Origin: an uncultured Nocardioidaceae bacterium
GTDB taxonomy: Bacteria > Actinomycetota > Actinomycetes > Propionibacteriales > Nocardioidaceae
Length of the DNA stretch: 64,000 bases
Direction of reading: 5' to 3'
Assembly: GCA_902805845.1 (NCBI GenBank)
Contig: CADCUI010000020.1
Span: 1-64,000 of the forward strand
Every line of letters begins with the position of its first letter. Within the stretch, counting starts at the first letter, position 1. Below, piece after piece: positions 30,752-40,284 of the stretch. The notes beneath the pieces were generated by a model, which was not told where the DNA came from, did not search any database, and saw nothing but the letters and a program-made list of their open reading frames with translations. The translations under genes were made by a program, and so were the position numbers.

Positions 30752-31363
30752 ATGCGAGCTCGGGTCGTCGTGGTGGCCGGGGCGTCGGGCTCGGGCAAGT
30801 CGCGCCTGTGTGAGCGGCTCGCTGCCGAGCTGCAGCTGCCGGTGGTCCATCTCGACGACTTCTACCGCTCCGGTGACGACCCCGAGCTCCCGCGCGTGAC
30901 GCTGGCCGGAGGGAAGCCCATCGTCGACTGGGACGACCCGCGCGCCTGGCACCGGCAGCAGGCCGTGACGGCACTGCGGACGCTGTGCGCGTCGGGCGCC
31001 GTCGACGTCCCCGTCTACGACATCGCCTCCGACAGCCGGGTCGGCCACCGCCTCGTCGAGCTCGGGGACGCGGCGTACGTGCTCGCAGAGGGGATATTCG
31101 CCGACCAGGTCGTCCCCGACTGCCGCGCCGACGGGATGCTCGCCGACGCCGTCTGCGTCCACAACCCGCGCGGGGTGACGTTCTGGCGTCGGCTCACGCG
31201 CGACCTCCGCGAGGCCCGCAAGCCCCCCTGGGTGCTGGTCCGCCGGGGCGTCGCCCTGCTCCGTGCCGACCCGGCGATCGTTGCGCGCGCCGAGCGCACG
31301 GGCTGCGAGGTGGTCAGCAGCCCGGAGGCGTACGAGCGGGTGCGTCGCTGCGTGCTGCGCTGA
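30752..31363 (+). CDS. Uridine kinase-like P-loop protein
   Basis: VVVAGASGSGKSRLCERLAAELQLPVVHLDDFYR; WDDPRAWHRQQ; ATG 30752. Confidence 0.85.
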   Translation: MRARVVVVAGASGSGKSRLCERLAAELQLPVVHLDDFYRSGDDPELPRVTLAGGKPIVDWDDPRAWHRQQAVTALRTLCASGAVDVPVYDIASDSRVGHRLVELGDAAYVLAEGIFADQVVPDCRADGMLADAVCVHNPRGVTFWRRLTRDLREARKPPWVLVRRGVALLRADPAIVARAERTGCEVVSSPEAYERVRRCVLR

Positions 31364-31961
31364 TCGCCGCGTCCAGGACGACCGGGGCGAGCGCTTCGGC
31401 GATGACGGCATATCCGGCGCTGGAGGGATGGAACAGGTCCGGCGAGAACAGGGACCCGTCCTCGCCGAACAGCGCAGAGGTCTGCGCCTCCGGGTCGGCC
31501 ACCCGTCCACCCTCGTCCAGCACCGCCTCGACCTGGGCCCTCCGCAGCCGCCCGCCGGCCTCGCGGAGGGCTCCGCGCATCTGCGGCGGCACGTGCGGCA
31601 CGACGCTCAGGTCGGGTGCCGGCGCCGACACGACCTCCGCGCCGGCCCGGCGCAGGGTCCGCACCGCGTCCCGGAGGGCCTGTGCGGCGATCCGGGGTGG
31701 CACCGAGTGGCTGAGGTCGTTGGCGCCGACGACCACGAGTGCCAGGTCGGGGCGCCACGGGAGCGCCCGGCGTACCTGGCGAGCCAGGTCGCTGCTGCGG
31801 GCCCCGGACCGGGCGAACACCCGGGACTCCGTGGACAGGCCGGAAGCGACCAGCCTCTCGCGCAGCCGTGCAGCGAGGGTGTGGGAGGTGTGCTGGGCAC
31901 CGACGCCGTGGGCGATCGAGTCCCCGAGGACCGCGAGTCGAAGTGTCATCGCGGTGCTCAA
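31314..31961 (-). CDS. SGNH/GDSL-type hydrolase
   Basis: AVLGDSIAHGVGA, VVVGANDLSH, DLFHPSSAGYAVIAE. Confidence 0.9.
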   Translation of the reverse strand: MSTAMTLRLAVLGDSIAHGVGAQHTSHTLAARLRERLVASGLSTESRVFARSGARSSDLARQVRRALPWRPDLALVVVGANDLSHSVPPRIAAQALRDAVRTLRRAGAEVVSAPAPDLSVVPHVPPQMRGALREAGGRLRRAQVEAVLDEGGRVADPEAQTSALFGEDGSLFSPDLFHPSSAGYAVIAEALAPVVLDAAISAARSDAPARTPPGC

Positions 31962-32033
31962 CGCCCGCGCCTCGGTCGATATGCCGCTCCGCTCCGCCTC
32001 GGGGAGGGAAGCACGGCCCCTGCGCCTGCTGTT

Positions 32034-32774
32034 TCAGGGCGTCGGGACCTCACGGGACTGCTCGGATCCGGGCACGGGTGCGTCGCCGCTGAGCAGCCGC
32101 ACGGTGTAGGAGTCCGCTGAGGACGGGACCTCGAAGACCGTGTAGCCCGCACCGTCGACGCGGTGGACGGGCAGCGTCGCCGTGTCGCGGTCGTCGAAGG
32201 TCACGGTCAGCGCCGTGACGCGAGGATGCACGGCGTACATGACGAGGAACGTGTCTCCCGAGAAGGCGCCGCCCGAGTAGGCCCTGGCCGGGTCCCGCAG
32301 AGCGGCGGACGAGTCGTGGTCGCAGCCTCCACCGGTCACGTCGCCGTAGCCGAGGCCGAAGCTGTTCCACTCCTGCCCGATGATGTTGCCCTCCTCGATG
32401 ACCAGCTCGACGCCGAGCGGCGGTTCCGCGCACCCGACCCGGCGGGTCATCTCCACGAGCCAGTAGCGACCGCCGTCGGCCTCGCCCGACACGATGACGT
32501 GGTCCGGTGGCAGCTCGTCGACGTACTCCGGCCCGACGTTGACCACTGCCGCCGCGGCCAGCGCGGTCGTGACGGCGACAGCGCCCCCCACGAGCGCCAG
32601 CCGGCGCCCTCGACGGGCGTGGGCGGTCGGGCGAGCAGAAGTGCGGCCGGTCCCGTGAGCGGCCGTCCCCGACGTCTCCGACGTCTCCCGGACCGTCGAG
32701 GCGACGGCGTGCAGAGTGGCGCGGATCCGGTCCTCGAGGGCCGCGTCCGGGGGAGGAAGCGTAGGGATGCTCAT
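32034..32774 (-). CDS. Single-TM membrane protein coupled to ECF sigma factor; candidate anti-sigma/sensor
   Basis: Single TM LALVGGAVAVTTALAAAAVV; start overlaps sigma factor stop (32771-32774). Confidence 0.6.
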   Translation of the reverse strand: MSIPTLPPPDAALEDRIRATLHAVASTVRETSETSGTAAHGTGRTSARPTAHARRGRRLALVGGAVAVTTALAAAAVVNVGPEYVDELPPDHVIVSGEADGGRYWLVEMTRRVGCAEPPLGVELVIEEGNIIGQEWNSFGLGYGDVTGGGCDHDSSAALRDPARAYSGGAFSGDTFLVMYAVHPRVTALTVTFDDRDTATLPVHRVDGAGYTVFEVPSSADSYTVRLLSGDAPVPGSEQSREVPTP

Positions 32775-33233
32775 GACAATGCCTTCCGAAGGTGGTCGAG
32801 GGCCCGCCGGAGGTCGGACCTGACGGTGGCCGGCGGACGATCCAGCACGGCGGCGATCTCCACCAGCGGGAGATCCTCGTAGTAGTGCAGGACGACGACG
32901 GCCCGCTGTGCCGCCGGGAGGTCCCGGATCGACCGCCAGGTCTCGTCGATCTCGGGCAGGTGGCTGATCGGCTCCCTGGCCTGCTCGCCCTCCATCCCGC
33001 TGCGACCCCGTCGCCGGTAGTGGCGCCGCTGCTCGTCCTTGGCCCTGTTGACCACCGCGCGCCGCAGGTACGCCGCCGGGTCGTCGATCGCGGACCAGCG
33101 CTCGTGAGCGCTGACGAACGCCGTCTGCACGATGTCCTCACCGAGCTCCCGGGAGCCGCACATCAGGTAGGCCAGGCGGAGCAGCGGGAGTCGCTGCTCC
33201 CGGAACACCTGCTCCAGCGTTGCCTGCGTCATC
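32771..33233 (-). CDS. SigE-family RNA polymerase ECF sigma factor
   Basis: EQVFREQRLPLLRLAYLMCGSRELGEDIVQTAFVSAHERW (region 2) and DLPLVEIAAVLDRPPATVRSDLRRALDHLR (region 4); start uncertain (33233 ATG or slightly upstream GTG). Confidence 0.9.
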
Positions 33234-33376
33234 TCCGCGTCCGTCACATCCACTACGTCGTCCCAGCGGCGCCCGGCGTTGCACCTCGGTGGAACCAGCT
33301 GCGATGCCGCCAAGCCTCCGGGACCTTCGGGCGGCGGAGCAAGCGGACGAGGCGCCTCACGTCCTACGGTGGCGCC

Positions 33377-34000
33377 ATGACGGAGAGCGACTACCCCTGG
33401 GAACCACCCCTCGCCGGCACCGAGGCCGCGCACCTCGTCGCGGCTCTCGACCGGCTCCGCACCACGTTCCGGTGGAAGGCCGACGCCCTCGACGCGGTCG
33501 GGCTGCAGACGCGGATCGGATCCTCGACGCTGACCATCGGTGCCCTCCTCAAGCACCTCGCGGCCGTGGAGGCGTACTACTTCCGCACCAGGCTGCGCGG
33601 GGAGTCGACCGGCGCCCCGTGGGAGACCGTCGACTGGGACGCCGAGCCGGACTGGGAGTTCAGATCCGCCGCTGAGGACACGCCCGACACGCTGTACTCG
33701 TTGTGGGACGACGCCGTCGCAAGGTCGAGGACGATCCTCGACGCCGCCCTGGCCGAGGGTGGGCTCGACCAGCTCATCCACGTCTCCGACCAGGACGGTC
33801 GCCACGCCAGCCTTCGGCGTCTGGTGTGCGACCTCATCGAGGAGTACGGCCGGCACACCGGCCATGCAGACCTCCTGCGGGAGGCCGTGGACGGCCTGGT
33901 CGGTGAGGACCCTCCGGCGGGCTGGCACGCAGCATCCGGTTCCTTTTCCGTGGTTCCCTCGCACGATCCCGGCCGGGATACTTCCGGCCATGGCGTTTGA
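33377..34000 (+). CDS. DinB/DUF664 family protein
   Basis: SSTLTIGALLKHLAAVEAYYFRTRL, RLVCDLIEEYGRHTGHADLLREAVDGLVGED. Confidence 0.88.
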   Translation: MTESDYPWEPPLAGTEAAHLVAALDRLRTTFRWKADALDAVGLQTRIGSSTLTIGALLKHLAAVEAYYFRTRLRGESTGAPWETVDWDAEPDWEFRSAAEDTPDTLYSLWDDAVARSRTILDAALAEGGLDQLIHVSDQDGRHASLRRLVCDLIEEYGRHTGHADLLREAVDGLVGEDPPAGWHAASGSFSVVPSHDPGRDTSGHGV

Positions 34001-34319
34001 CGAGGAGCTCGCGGGGCGGATCCGTGAGGTCGTCCGGGACGAGGTCGGGCTGACCGAGAAGAGGATGTTCGGCGGCCTGGCCTTCCTGGTGGACGGGAAG
34101 CTCGCCGCGAGCGCGAGCAGCCAGGGCGGCATGCTGCTCCGGGTCGACCCGTCCCAGACCGAGGAGCTGCTGGCCGAGCCGCACGTGGACCGTTTCCAGA
34201 TGCGGGGGCGGGCGATGCAGGGCTGGCTGCGGGTGGACGAGGAGGCGGTCCGCACCGATGCCGCCCTGCGGCAGTGGGTGGCTCGCGGCGTGGCCTGCGC
34301 GCGGTCCCTTCCGCGGTAG
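33990..34319 (+). CDS. TfoX/Sxy N-terminal family protein
   Basis: MAFDEELAGRIREVV...LTEKRMFGGLAFLVDGKLAA...MLLRVDP; MRGRAMQGWLRVD. Confidence 0.85.
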   Translation: MAFDEELAGRIREVVRDEVGLTEKRMFGGLAFLVDGKLAASASSQGGMLLRVDPSQTEELLAEPHVDRFQMRGRAMQGWLRVDEEAVRTDAALRQWVARGVACARSLPR

Positions 34320-34335
34320 CTGCCCCGGTGGGCGG

Positions 34336-35457
34336 TCAGGCGCCGAGCGCGGCGTACGCCGGCTTGAGCTGGTGGTTGATGATCGCCAGCCGCTCGTCGA
34401 AGGGCAGGAACGCCGACTTCATCGCGTTGATGGCGAACCAGCGGAGGTCGGTGACCGTGTAGCCGAACGCGTCGACCAGCTTCTGCATCTCCATGCTCAC
34501 CGAGGTCCCGCTCATGAGCCGGTTGTCGGTGTTCACCGTCACCCGGAAGCGCAGCCGTGCGAGCAGGCCGATCGGGTGCTCGCTGATCGACGGCGCCGCA
34601 CCCGTCTGGACGTTCGACGTCGGGCACATCTCCAGAGGGATCCGCTTGTCGCGCACGTACGCCGCGAGCAGGCCCAGCGTCGCCTCGCCGGAGGCCGCGT
34701 CGACGGTGATGTCGTCGATGATGCGTACTCCGTGGCCGAGCCGGTCCGCGCCGCACCACTGGATCGCCTGCCAGATCGACGGCAGCCCGAAGGCCTCCCC
34801 CGCGTGGATCGTGAAGTGCTCGTTCTCCCTCTGCAGGTACTCGAACGCATCCAGGTGCCGCGTGGGCGGGTACCCCGCCTCAGCGCCCGCGATGTCGAAG
34901 CCCACCACGCCGCGGTCCCGGTTGGCGACGACGAGCTCGGCGATCTCCCGTGACCGGGCTTGGTGCCGCATCGCCGTGAGGAGCTGACGGACCTGGATCG
35001 GACGTCCTGCCGATGCCGCGGCGGCCTCGCCCTCGGCGAGCCCTTCCCGGACCGCGTCCACGACCTCCGGCATCGTCAGCCCGCCGGTCAGGTGCTGCTC
35101 GGGCGCGTAGCGCACCTCGGCGTACACGACGTTGTCGTCGGCGAGGTCCTCGACGCACTCGCGGGCCACCCGGCGGAGGTCGTCGGCCCGCTGCATCATC
35201 GCGACGGTGTGGTCGAACGTCGACAGGTAGCGCACCAGCGATCCCGAGTCGCTGGCCTCCGTGAACCACGATCCCAGCGAGGCGGCATCCGAGGCCGGGA
35301 GCGGGTGCCCGATCTCGTCGGCGATCTCCAGGATGGTCGCGGGCCGCAGGCCGCCGTCGAGGTGGTCGTGGAGCAGCACCTTGGGCGCGCGCCTCACCAG
35401 GTCCGACGGCGCCCCGCTCTCACGGGCCGGGGGCACTGGCCCGCTAGGTTCGAACAT
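34336..35457 (-). CDS. add: Adenosine deaminase
   Basis: [66 protein letters not shown]. Confidence 0.93.
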   Translation of the reverse strand: MFEPSGPVPPARESGAPSDLVRRAPKVLLHDHLDGGLRPATILEIADEIGHPLPASDAASLGSWFTEASDSGSLVRYLSTFDHTVAMMQRADDLRRVARECVEDLADDNVVYAEVRYAPEQHLTGGLTMPEVVDAVREGLAEGEAAAASAGRPIQVRQLLTAMRHQARSREIAELVVANRDRGVVGFDIAGAEAGYPPTRHLDAFEYLQRENEHFTIHAGEAFGLPSIWQAIQWCGADRLGHGVRIIDDITVDAASGEATLGLLAAYVRDKRIPLEMCPTSNVQTGAAPSISEHPIGLLARLRFRVTVNTDNRLMSGTSVSMEMQKLVDAFGYTVTDLRWFAINAMKSAFLPFDERLAIINHQLKPAYAALGA

Positions 35458-35483
35458 GGGTCCATCGAACCACTGAGGGATTC

Positions 35484-35975
35484 GTGGGCGTGGTCCACCC
35501 GATCTGCCAGGAGGTCGACGTGCGGGTGTTCCGGAGTCTCGACGAGCTGACCGCTGCTGTCGGCGAGGAGATCGGCCCGACGGACTGGCTCACGCTGAGC
35601 CAGCAGCGCGTCGACACGTTCGCCGACGCCACCGGGGACCACCAGTGGATCCATGTCGACCGGGCTCGCGCCGCGGGCGGGCCCTTCGGCGGGACCATCG
35701 CCCACGGCTACCTGACGCTCTCGCTGGTGCCGCTGCTGGCCTCGCAGCTGTTCCACATCGACACGATGGGGGCGAAGCTCAACTACGGCGTCAACAAGGT
35801 GCGCTTCCCCCACCACGTCCCCGTCGGCTCACGGATCCGGGCGACCGCGACGATCGCCGAGGTGGTGGACGTCCCCGCCGGCAAGCAGATGATCACCCGC
35901 TACGTTCTCGAGATCGAGGACGTGGCCAAGCCGGCGTGCGTGGCCGAGACGGTCGTCCTGCTCATGCACGGCTGA
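35484..35975 (+). CDS. MaoC-family (R)-specific enoyl-CoA dehydratase
   Basis: [42 protein letters not shown]; alternative GTG start 35520. Confidence 0.88.
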   Translation: MGVVHPICQEVDVRVFRSLDELTAAVGEEIGPTDWLTLSQQRVDTFADATGDHQWIHVDRARAAGGPFGGTIAHGYLTLSLVPLLASQLFHIDTMGAKLNYGVNKVRFPHHVPVGSRIRATATIAEVVDVPAGKQMITRYVLEIEDVAKPACVAETVVLLMHG

Positions 35976-35982
35976 CAGCGCT

Positions 35983-36104
35983 CGGCGTGCACAAGCGCCG
36001 ACTCGGCAGGGTTTGCACGTGCACGAGCGCCGACTCGGCGGGGTTTGCGCGTGCACAAGCGCCGACTCGGCGGGGTTTGCGCGTGCACAAGCGCCGACTC
36101 GGGG
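35983..36104. repeat. Second array of the same 32-bp palindromic repeat, four direct units
   Basis: Units start 35983, 36015, 36047, 36079; consensus (GC)GCGTGCACAAGCGCCGACTCGGCGGGGTTT. Confidence 0.95.
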
Positions 36105-36105
36105 G

Positions 36106-37437
36106 TCAGGCGGTGATCCGGTCGAGGATCAGCGGGGGGCGGCGGTACCCGGGGTCGGAGGAGGCCGAGCCGCCCCCGCCGGTGCCGCCGGGCTCGGCCG
36201 GGCTGACCTCGATGCCGCCGTCCAGGGCCGATCGTGCCCGGTCGAAGCGCTTCGGCTCGTCGGCGTGCAGGGTCAGCAACGGCTCGCCCTCCCGCACCCG
36301 CTCACCGGGTCGGGCGTGGATCTCCACGCCGGCCCCATGGTGCACTGGCTCCCCCTGCCGCGGCCGTCCCGCACCGAGACGCCAGGCGGCCGTACCCACG
36401 GCCAGCGCATCCAGCCGCGTGACGACGCCGGTGGCCGGGGCGGGCACCACCTCGGTGTGACGCGCGACCGGGAGGTCGGCGTCCGGGTCGCCGCCCTGGG
36501 CGCAGATCATCCGACGCCAGACGTCCATGGCCGAGCCGTCGGCGAGCCGGTCGGCGGGATCCACGTCCTCCCGTCCGGCGCAGGCGAGCATCTCGCGGGC
36601 CAGGGCCAGGGTGAGCTCGACGACGTCGTCCGGTCCGCCCCCGGCCAGCACCTCGACGGACTCCCTGACCTCCAGGGCGTTGCCTGCGGTGCGGCCCAAG
36701 GGGGTGCCCATGTCCGTGAGGAGGGCGACCGTCCGGACACCTTCGTCGTACCCGAGCGCGACCATGGTCTCGGCCAGCTCCCGGGCCCGGTCGAGGTCCT
36801 TCATGAAGGCACCGCTCCCGACCTTCACGTCGAGCACCAGCGAGCCGGTGCCCTCGGCGATCTTCTTGCTCATGATCGACGACGCGATCAGCGGGATCGA
36901 CTCCACGGTCCCGGTCACGTCCCGGAGCGCGTAGAGCTTCTTGTCCGCCGGCGCCAGGCCCTCCCCGGCCGCGCAGATCACCGCTCCCACCTCCTGGAGC
37001 TGGTCGAGCATCTCTGCGGTGGTCAGCGACGCGCGCCAGCCCGGTATCGACTCCAGCTTGTCTAACGTGCCGCCGGTGTGGCCGAGCCCGCGCCCCGACA
37101 GCTGCGGCACCGCGACGCCGCAGGCGGCGACCAGCGGCGCCAACGGGAGCGTGATCTTGTCCCCGACGCCACCGGTCGAGTGCTTGTCGGCAGTGGGCCG
37201 CGAGAGCGCGGAGAAGTTCAGCCGGTCCCCGGACTCCAGCATCGCGGTGGTCCACCGGGCCACCTCGCGACGAGACATCCCGTTCAGCAGGATCGCCATG
37301 GCCAGCGCGGACATCTGCTCGTCGGCGACCACGCCGCGGGTGTAGGCGTCGATCACCCAGTCGATCTGCTCGTCGTGGAGCTCGCCGCCGTCACGCTTGG
37401 TCATGATCACCTCGACGGCGTGGTGCTGATCCGTCAT
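36106..37437 (-). CDS. deoA: Thymidine phosphorylase
   Basis: DKHSTGGVGDKITLPLAPLVAACGVAVPQLSGRGLGHTGGTLDKLESIPG; KVGSGAFM. Confidence 0.96.
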   Translation of the reverse strand: MTDQHHAVEVIMTKRDGGELHDEQIDWVIDAYTRGVVADEQMSALAMAILLNGMSRREVARWTTAMLESGDRLNFSALSRPTADKHSTGGVGDKITLPLAPLVAACGVAVPQLSGRGLGHTGGTLDKLESIPGWRASLTTAEMLDQLQEVGAVICAAGEGLAPADKKLYALRDVTGTVESIPLIASSIMSKKIAEGTGSLVLDVKVGSGAFMKDLDRARELAETMVALGYDEGVRTVALLTDMGTPLGRTAGNALEVRESVEVLAGGGPDDVVELTLALAREMLACAGREDVDPADRLADGSAMDVWRRMICAQGGDPDADLPVARHTEVVPAPATGVVTRLDALAVGTAAWRLGAGRPRQGEPVHHGAGVEIHARPGERVREGEPLLTLHADEPKRFDRARSALDGGIEVSPAEPGGTGGGGSASSDPGYRRPPLILDRITA

Positions 37438-38588
37438 GCCGAAACCTCCACGTGTCGGTAGCCGCGCAGCACGAAGGTGCCCCGCTGCTCGGGGCGGCCG
37501 GTGAGCCGGAGTCCGGGGAACCGGTCGAACAGCGCGCTCAGCGACTCCGCCAGCTCCATGCGGGCCAACGGCGCGCCGAGGCAGAAGTGGACCCCCACCC
37601 CAAAGGACAGGTGGGGGTTGGGGTCGCGACCGACGTCGAAGGTGTCCGGCGCCTCGAACACGACCGGATCGCGGTTGGCGGCACCGAGCAGAGCGGCGAT
37701 CCTCTGTCCCGGCTCCACGACCACGTCACCGATGACCACCGGAGCCGTCGCCGTGCGCTCGAACAGCTGGAGTGCGGAGTCGAAGCGCAGCATCTCCTCC
37801 ACCGTCGCGGCCGGGTCCGGGCCCGGTCGCAGCCCGCGCTGCAGCATCGCGACCAGCCCGTTGCCGAACACGTTGACCGAGGCCTCGTGCCCGGCGTTGA
37901 GCAGCAGGACGACGGAGGCGACCACCTCGTCGTCGGACAGCTCAGTGCCGACGAGGTCGGTGACCAGGTCGTCCGCGGGGACGCGCCGCCGCTGATCGAC
38001 CAGCTCGCGGACGAGGGCCGCGAAGTCCGACGAGGCGTCCACCGCCGCGGTGACCACCTCCGGGGCGGGGCCGACCTCGTACATCCGCACGATCGCCTGT
38101 GACCATGCACGCAGCTGCGGGGCGTACGACGACGGGACTCCCAGCAGCTCTGCGATGACCAGCACCGGCAGCGGCTCGGCGTACCCCTCCACCACGTCGA
38201 AGCCGGCTGGGTCGACGTGGTCGAGCAGCCCGTGCGCGAGCTCCCGCACGCGCGGACGGAGCCGCTCGACATGACCACGGTTGAAGGCGGCCGCCACCGG
38301 CCGGCGGAGCCTGGTGTGCTCGGGCGGCTCGTTCTCCATCATCTGGTTGCGGTGCAGGAGGTTGAAGGGCTCGAGGAAGTCGGTCGGCTCCCGATCGCGC
38401 CAGATCCGGCCCAGGTGCCGGTTGCGCTGCACCGCAGAAGCCGAGCGGTGGTCGAGGGCGAGGTACATCTGCATACCCTCGTGCCAGGCGACCGGCGCCC
38501 GCCGCCGCTCCTCCGCGAGCCACGGATAGGGGTCGGCCCGGAACTCCTCCGCCCCGAGGTCAAGCGAGGTCGTCGGCGCCGAAGGCAT
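37434..38588 (-). CDS. Cytochrome P450
   Basis: Heme-Cys motif FGVGVHFCLGAPLARMEL, ExxR (EMLR), I-helix LLLNAGHEASVN; overlaps both cdd and deoA. Confidence 0.95.
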   Translation of the reverse strand: MPSAPTTSLDLGAEEFRADPYPWLAEERRRAPVAWHEGMQMYLALDHRSASAVQRNRHLGRIWRDREPTDFLEPFNLLHRNQMMENEPPEHTRLRRPVAAAFNRGHVERLRPRVRELAHGLLDHVDPAGFDVVEGYAEPLPVLVIAELLGVPSSYAPQLRAWSQAIVRMYEVGPAPEVVTAAVDASSDFAALVRELVDQRRRVPADDLVTDLVGTELSDDEVVASVVLLLNAGHEASVNVFGNGLVAMLQRGLRPGPDPAATVEEMLRFDSALQLFERTATAPVVIGDVVVEPGQRIAALLGAANRDPVVFEAPDTFDVGRDPNPHLSFGVGVHFCLGAPLARMELAESLSALFDRFPGLRLTGRPEQRGTFVLRGYRHVEVSA

Positions 38589-38970
38589 CCGGGAGCACCT
38601 CGTCCATCCGGCGGACGCCGGACCTCGTCATGACCAGCAGCTCGGGTCCGCCGTTCTCCCACAGCAGCTGTCGGCAACGTCCGCACGGCATCAGCACCGC
38701 GCCGTCACCGTCGACGCACACGAAGTGCGTGAGCCGGCCCCCGCCGGTCAGGTGCAGCTGCGACACCAGGCCGCACTCCGCGCACAGCGCGACCCCGTAC
38801 GCCGCGTTCTCCACGTTGCAGCCGGTGACCACCCGGCCGTCGTCGACGAGGGCGGCCGCGCCGACGGGGAAGTGGGAGTACGGCGCATAGGCGTGTGTCA
38901 TCGCATCGGTGGCGTCGGCCTGCAGTGCGTCCCAGTCGAACGCCTCCTGCCCCCGGGGCTCGGTCGTCAC
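38560..38970 (-). CDS. cdd: Cytidine deaminase
   Basis: YAPYSHFPVGAAALVDDGRVVTGCNVENAAYGVALCAECGL, MPCGRCRQLLWE. Confidence 0.95.
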   Translation of the reverse strand: MTTEPRGQEAFDWDALQADATDAMTHAYAPYSHFPVGAAALVDDGRVVTGCNVENAAYGVALCAECGLVSQLHLTGGGRLTHFVCVDGDGAVLMPCGRCRQLLWENGGPELLVMTRSGVRRMDEVLPDAFGADDLA

Positions 38971-38982
38971 GGCTCCCTCACC

Positions 38983-40284
38983 TCATCCCACCGATCCCTT
39001 GCGGTAGACCTGCCCGTCCGCGGCCGGCATGCGCAGCCGCTGGGCGGCGAACATGAGCACCAGCAGCGTGGCGATGTAGGGCGTCATGCTCGTGAACTCG
39101 CGCGGCACCTCGTCGGTGAGCAGGAACCATCCGAGGAAGAGGACCGCGGCGACGCCGAACACGACGGCGCCCCGGCGATGCCCGCGCAGCAGCCGCAGGA
39201 GCGCGAAGGCGACCAGTCCGATGGCCACGAGGAGCAGCAGCGCGTGGATGGTCGAGGCGTCGCGCAGCCGCAAGGAGTCGGTGTAGCCGAACATCCCCGA
39301 GCCGAGCAGGATGCCACCGGGACGCCAGTTGCCGAAGATCATCGCCGCCAGGCCGATGAAGCCGCGGCCGTTCGTCTGCCCGGTGCTGAAGCCGCTGGAG
39401 GCGACCAGCGCGAGGTAGCCGCCGCCGAGCCCGGCGAGACCACCGGAGACGACCACGGCGACGTACTTGTGCAGGATCACGTTGACGCCGAGGGACTCCG
39501 CGGCCTGGGGGTTCTCGCCGCAGGAGCGGAGCCGCAGCCCGAACGCGGTGCGCCAGAGCAGGAAGGCCGACGCCGCGACCAGGACGAACACCAGCACCGT
39601 GACGACCGACAGCTGGGTGGTCAGGGCCTCCACCACCGACGCGAGGTCGGAGACGACGAACCACCCCTGGTCCGCCACGGAGGCGGCGCCGTCGCTGACC
39701 CCGGGGATCGTGAAGGAGACCGGTGAGTCCAGCCCGCTGAGCTTGTTCTGCCCACCGGTCCCCCGCTCGGAGTCGAGGTCGCTGAAGTAGGCCTCGGCGA
39801 GGAAGCTGGCCAGGCCGAGCCCGATGATGTTGATCGCGACACCGGAGACGATGTGGTCGACGCCGAAGGTCACCGTCGCCAGCGCGTGGAGCAGCCCGCC
39901 GAGGGCGCCGAAGGCGGCCGCCCCGAGGATTCCGGTCATCGGCCCGTACCAGTAGGTGAAGTAGGCGGCGCCCCAGGTGCCGAGGATCATCTGGCCCTCG
40001 AGACCGATGTTGACCACACCTGCCCGCTCGCTCCACAGCCCGCCGAGCGCGGCGAGCAGGATCGGGCAGGTCGCGACCAGGGCGGCGCGCAGGCTGCCGG
40101 CGGAGTCGATCTCGTCGGATCCGGTGAGCACCCGTACGGCGGAGACGGCGAGGACGACCAGCGCGGCGCCGACCGCGAGCAGCCACCGACGGGGCAGCGC
40201 GTCGAGCCGCGAGGCGGCGCCACCGGCACGGTGGTTCCCCGGTGTGGCGCCGCTCGCGGGGCCGGTCCGCACGGGGGTGCTCAT
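38983..40284 (-). CDS. Nucleoside ABC transporter permease (branched-chain/BPT family)
   Basis: ERAGVVNIGLEGQMILGTWGAAYF, GVDHIVSGVAINIIGLGL, LRSCGENPQAAESLGVNV. Confidence 0.92.
   Translation of the reverse strand: MSTPVRTGPASGATPGNHRAGGAASRLDALPRRWLLAVGAALVVLAVSAVRVLTGSDEIDSAGSLRAALVATCPILLAALGGLWSERAGVVNIGLEGQMILGTWGAAYFTYWYGPMTGILGAAAFGALGGLLHALATVTFGVDHIVSGVAINIIGLGLASFLAEAYFSDLDSERGTGGQNKLSGLDSPVSFTIPGVSDGAASVADQGWFVVSDLASVVEALTTQLSVVTVLVFVLVAASAFLLWRTAFGLRLRSCGENPQAAESLGVNVILHKYVAVVVSGGLAGLGGGYLALVASSGFSTGQTNGRGFIGLAAMIFGNWRPGGILLGSGMFGYTDSLRLRDASTIHALLLLVAIGLVAFALLRLLRGHRRGAVVFGVAAVLFLGWFLLTDEVPREFTSMTPYIATLLVLMFAAQRLRMPAADGQVYRKGSVG

Noticed and set aside
33834-34759. Upstream part of the 662-aa minus ORF containing the sigma factor
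   Set aside because: Only the C-terminal ~150 aa is sigma factor; the upstream part is antisense to the DinB and TfoX genes
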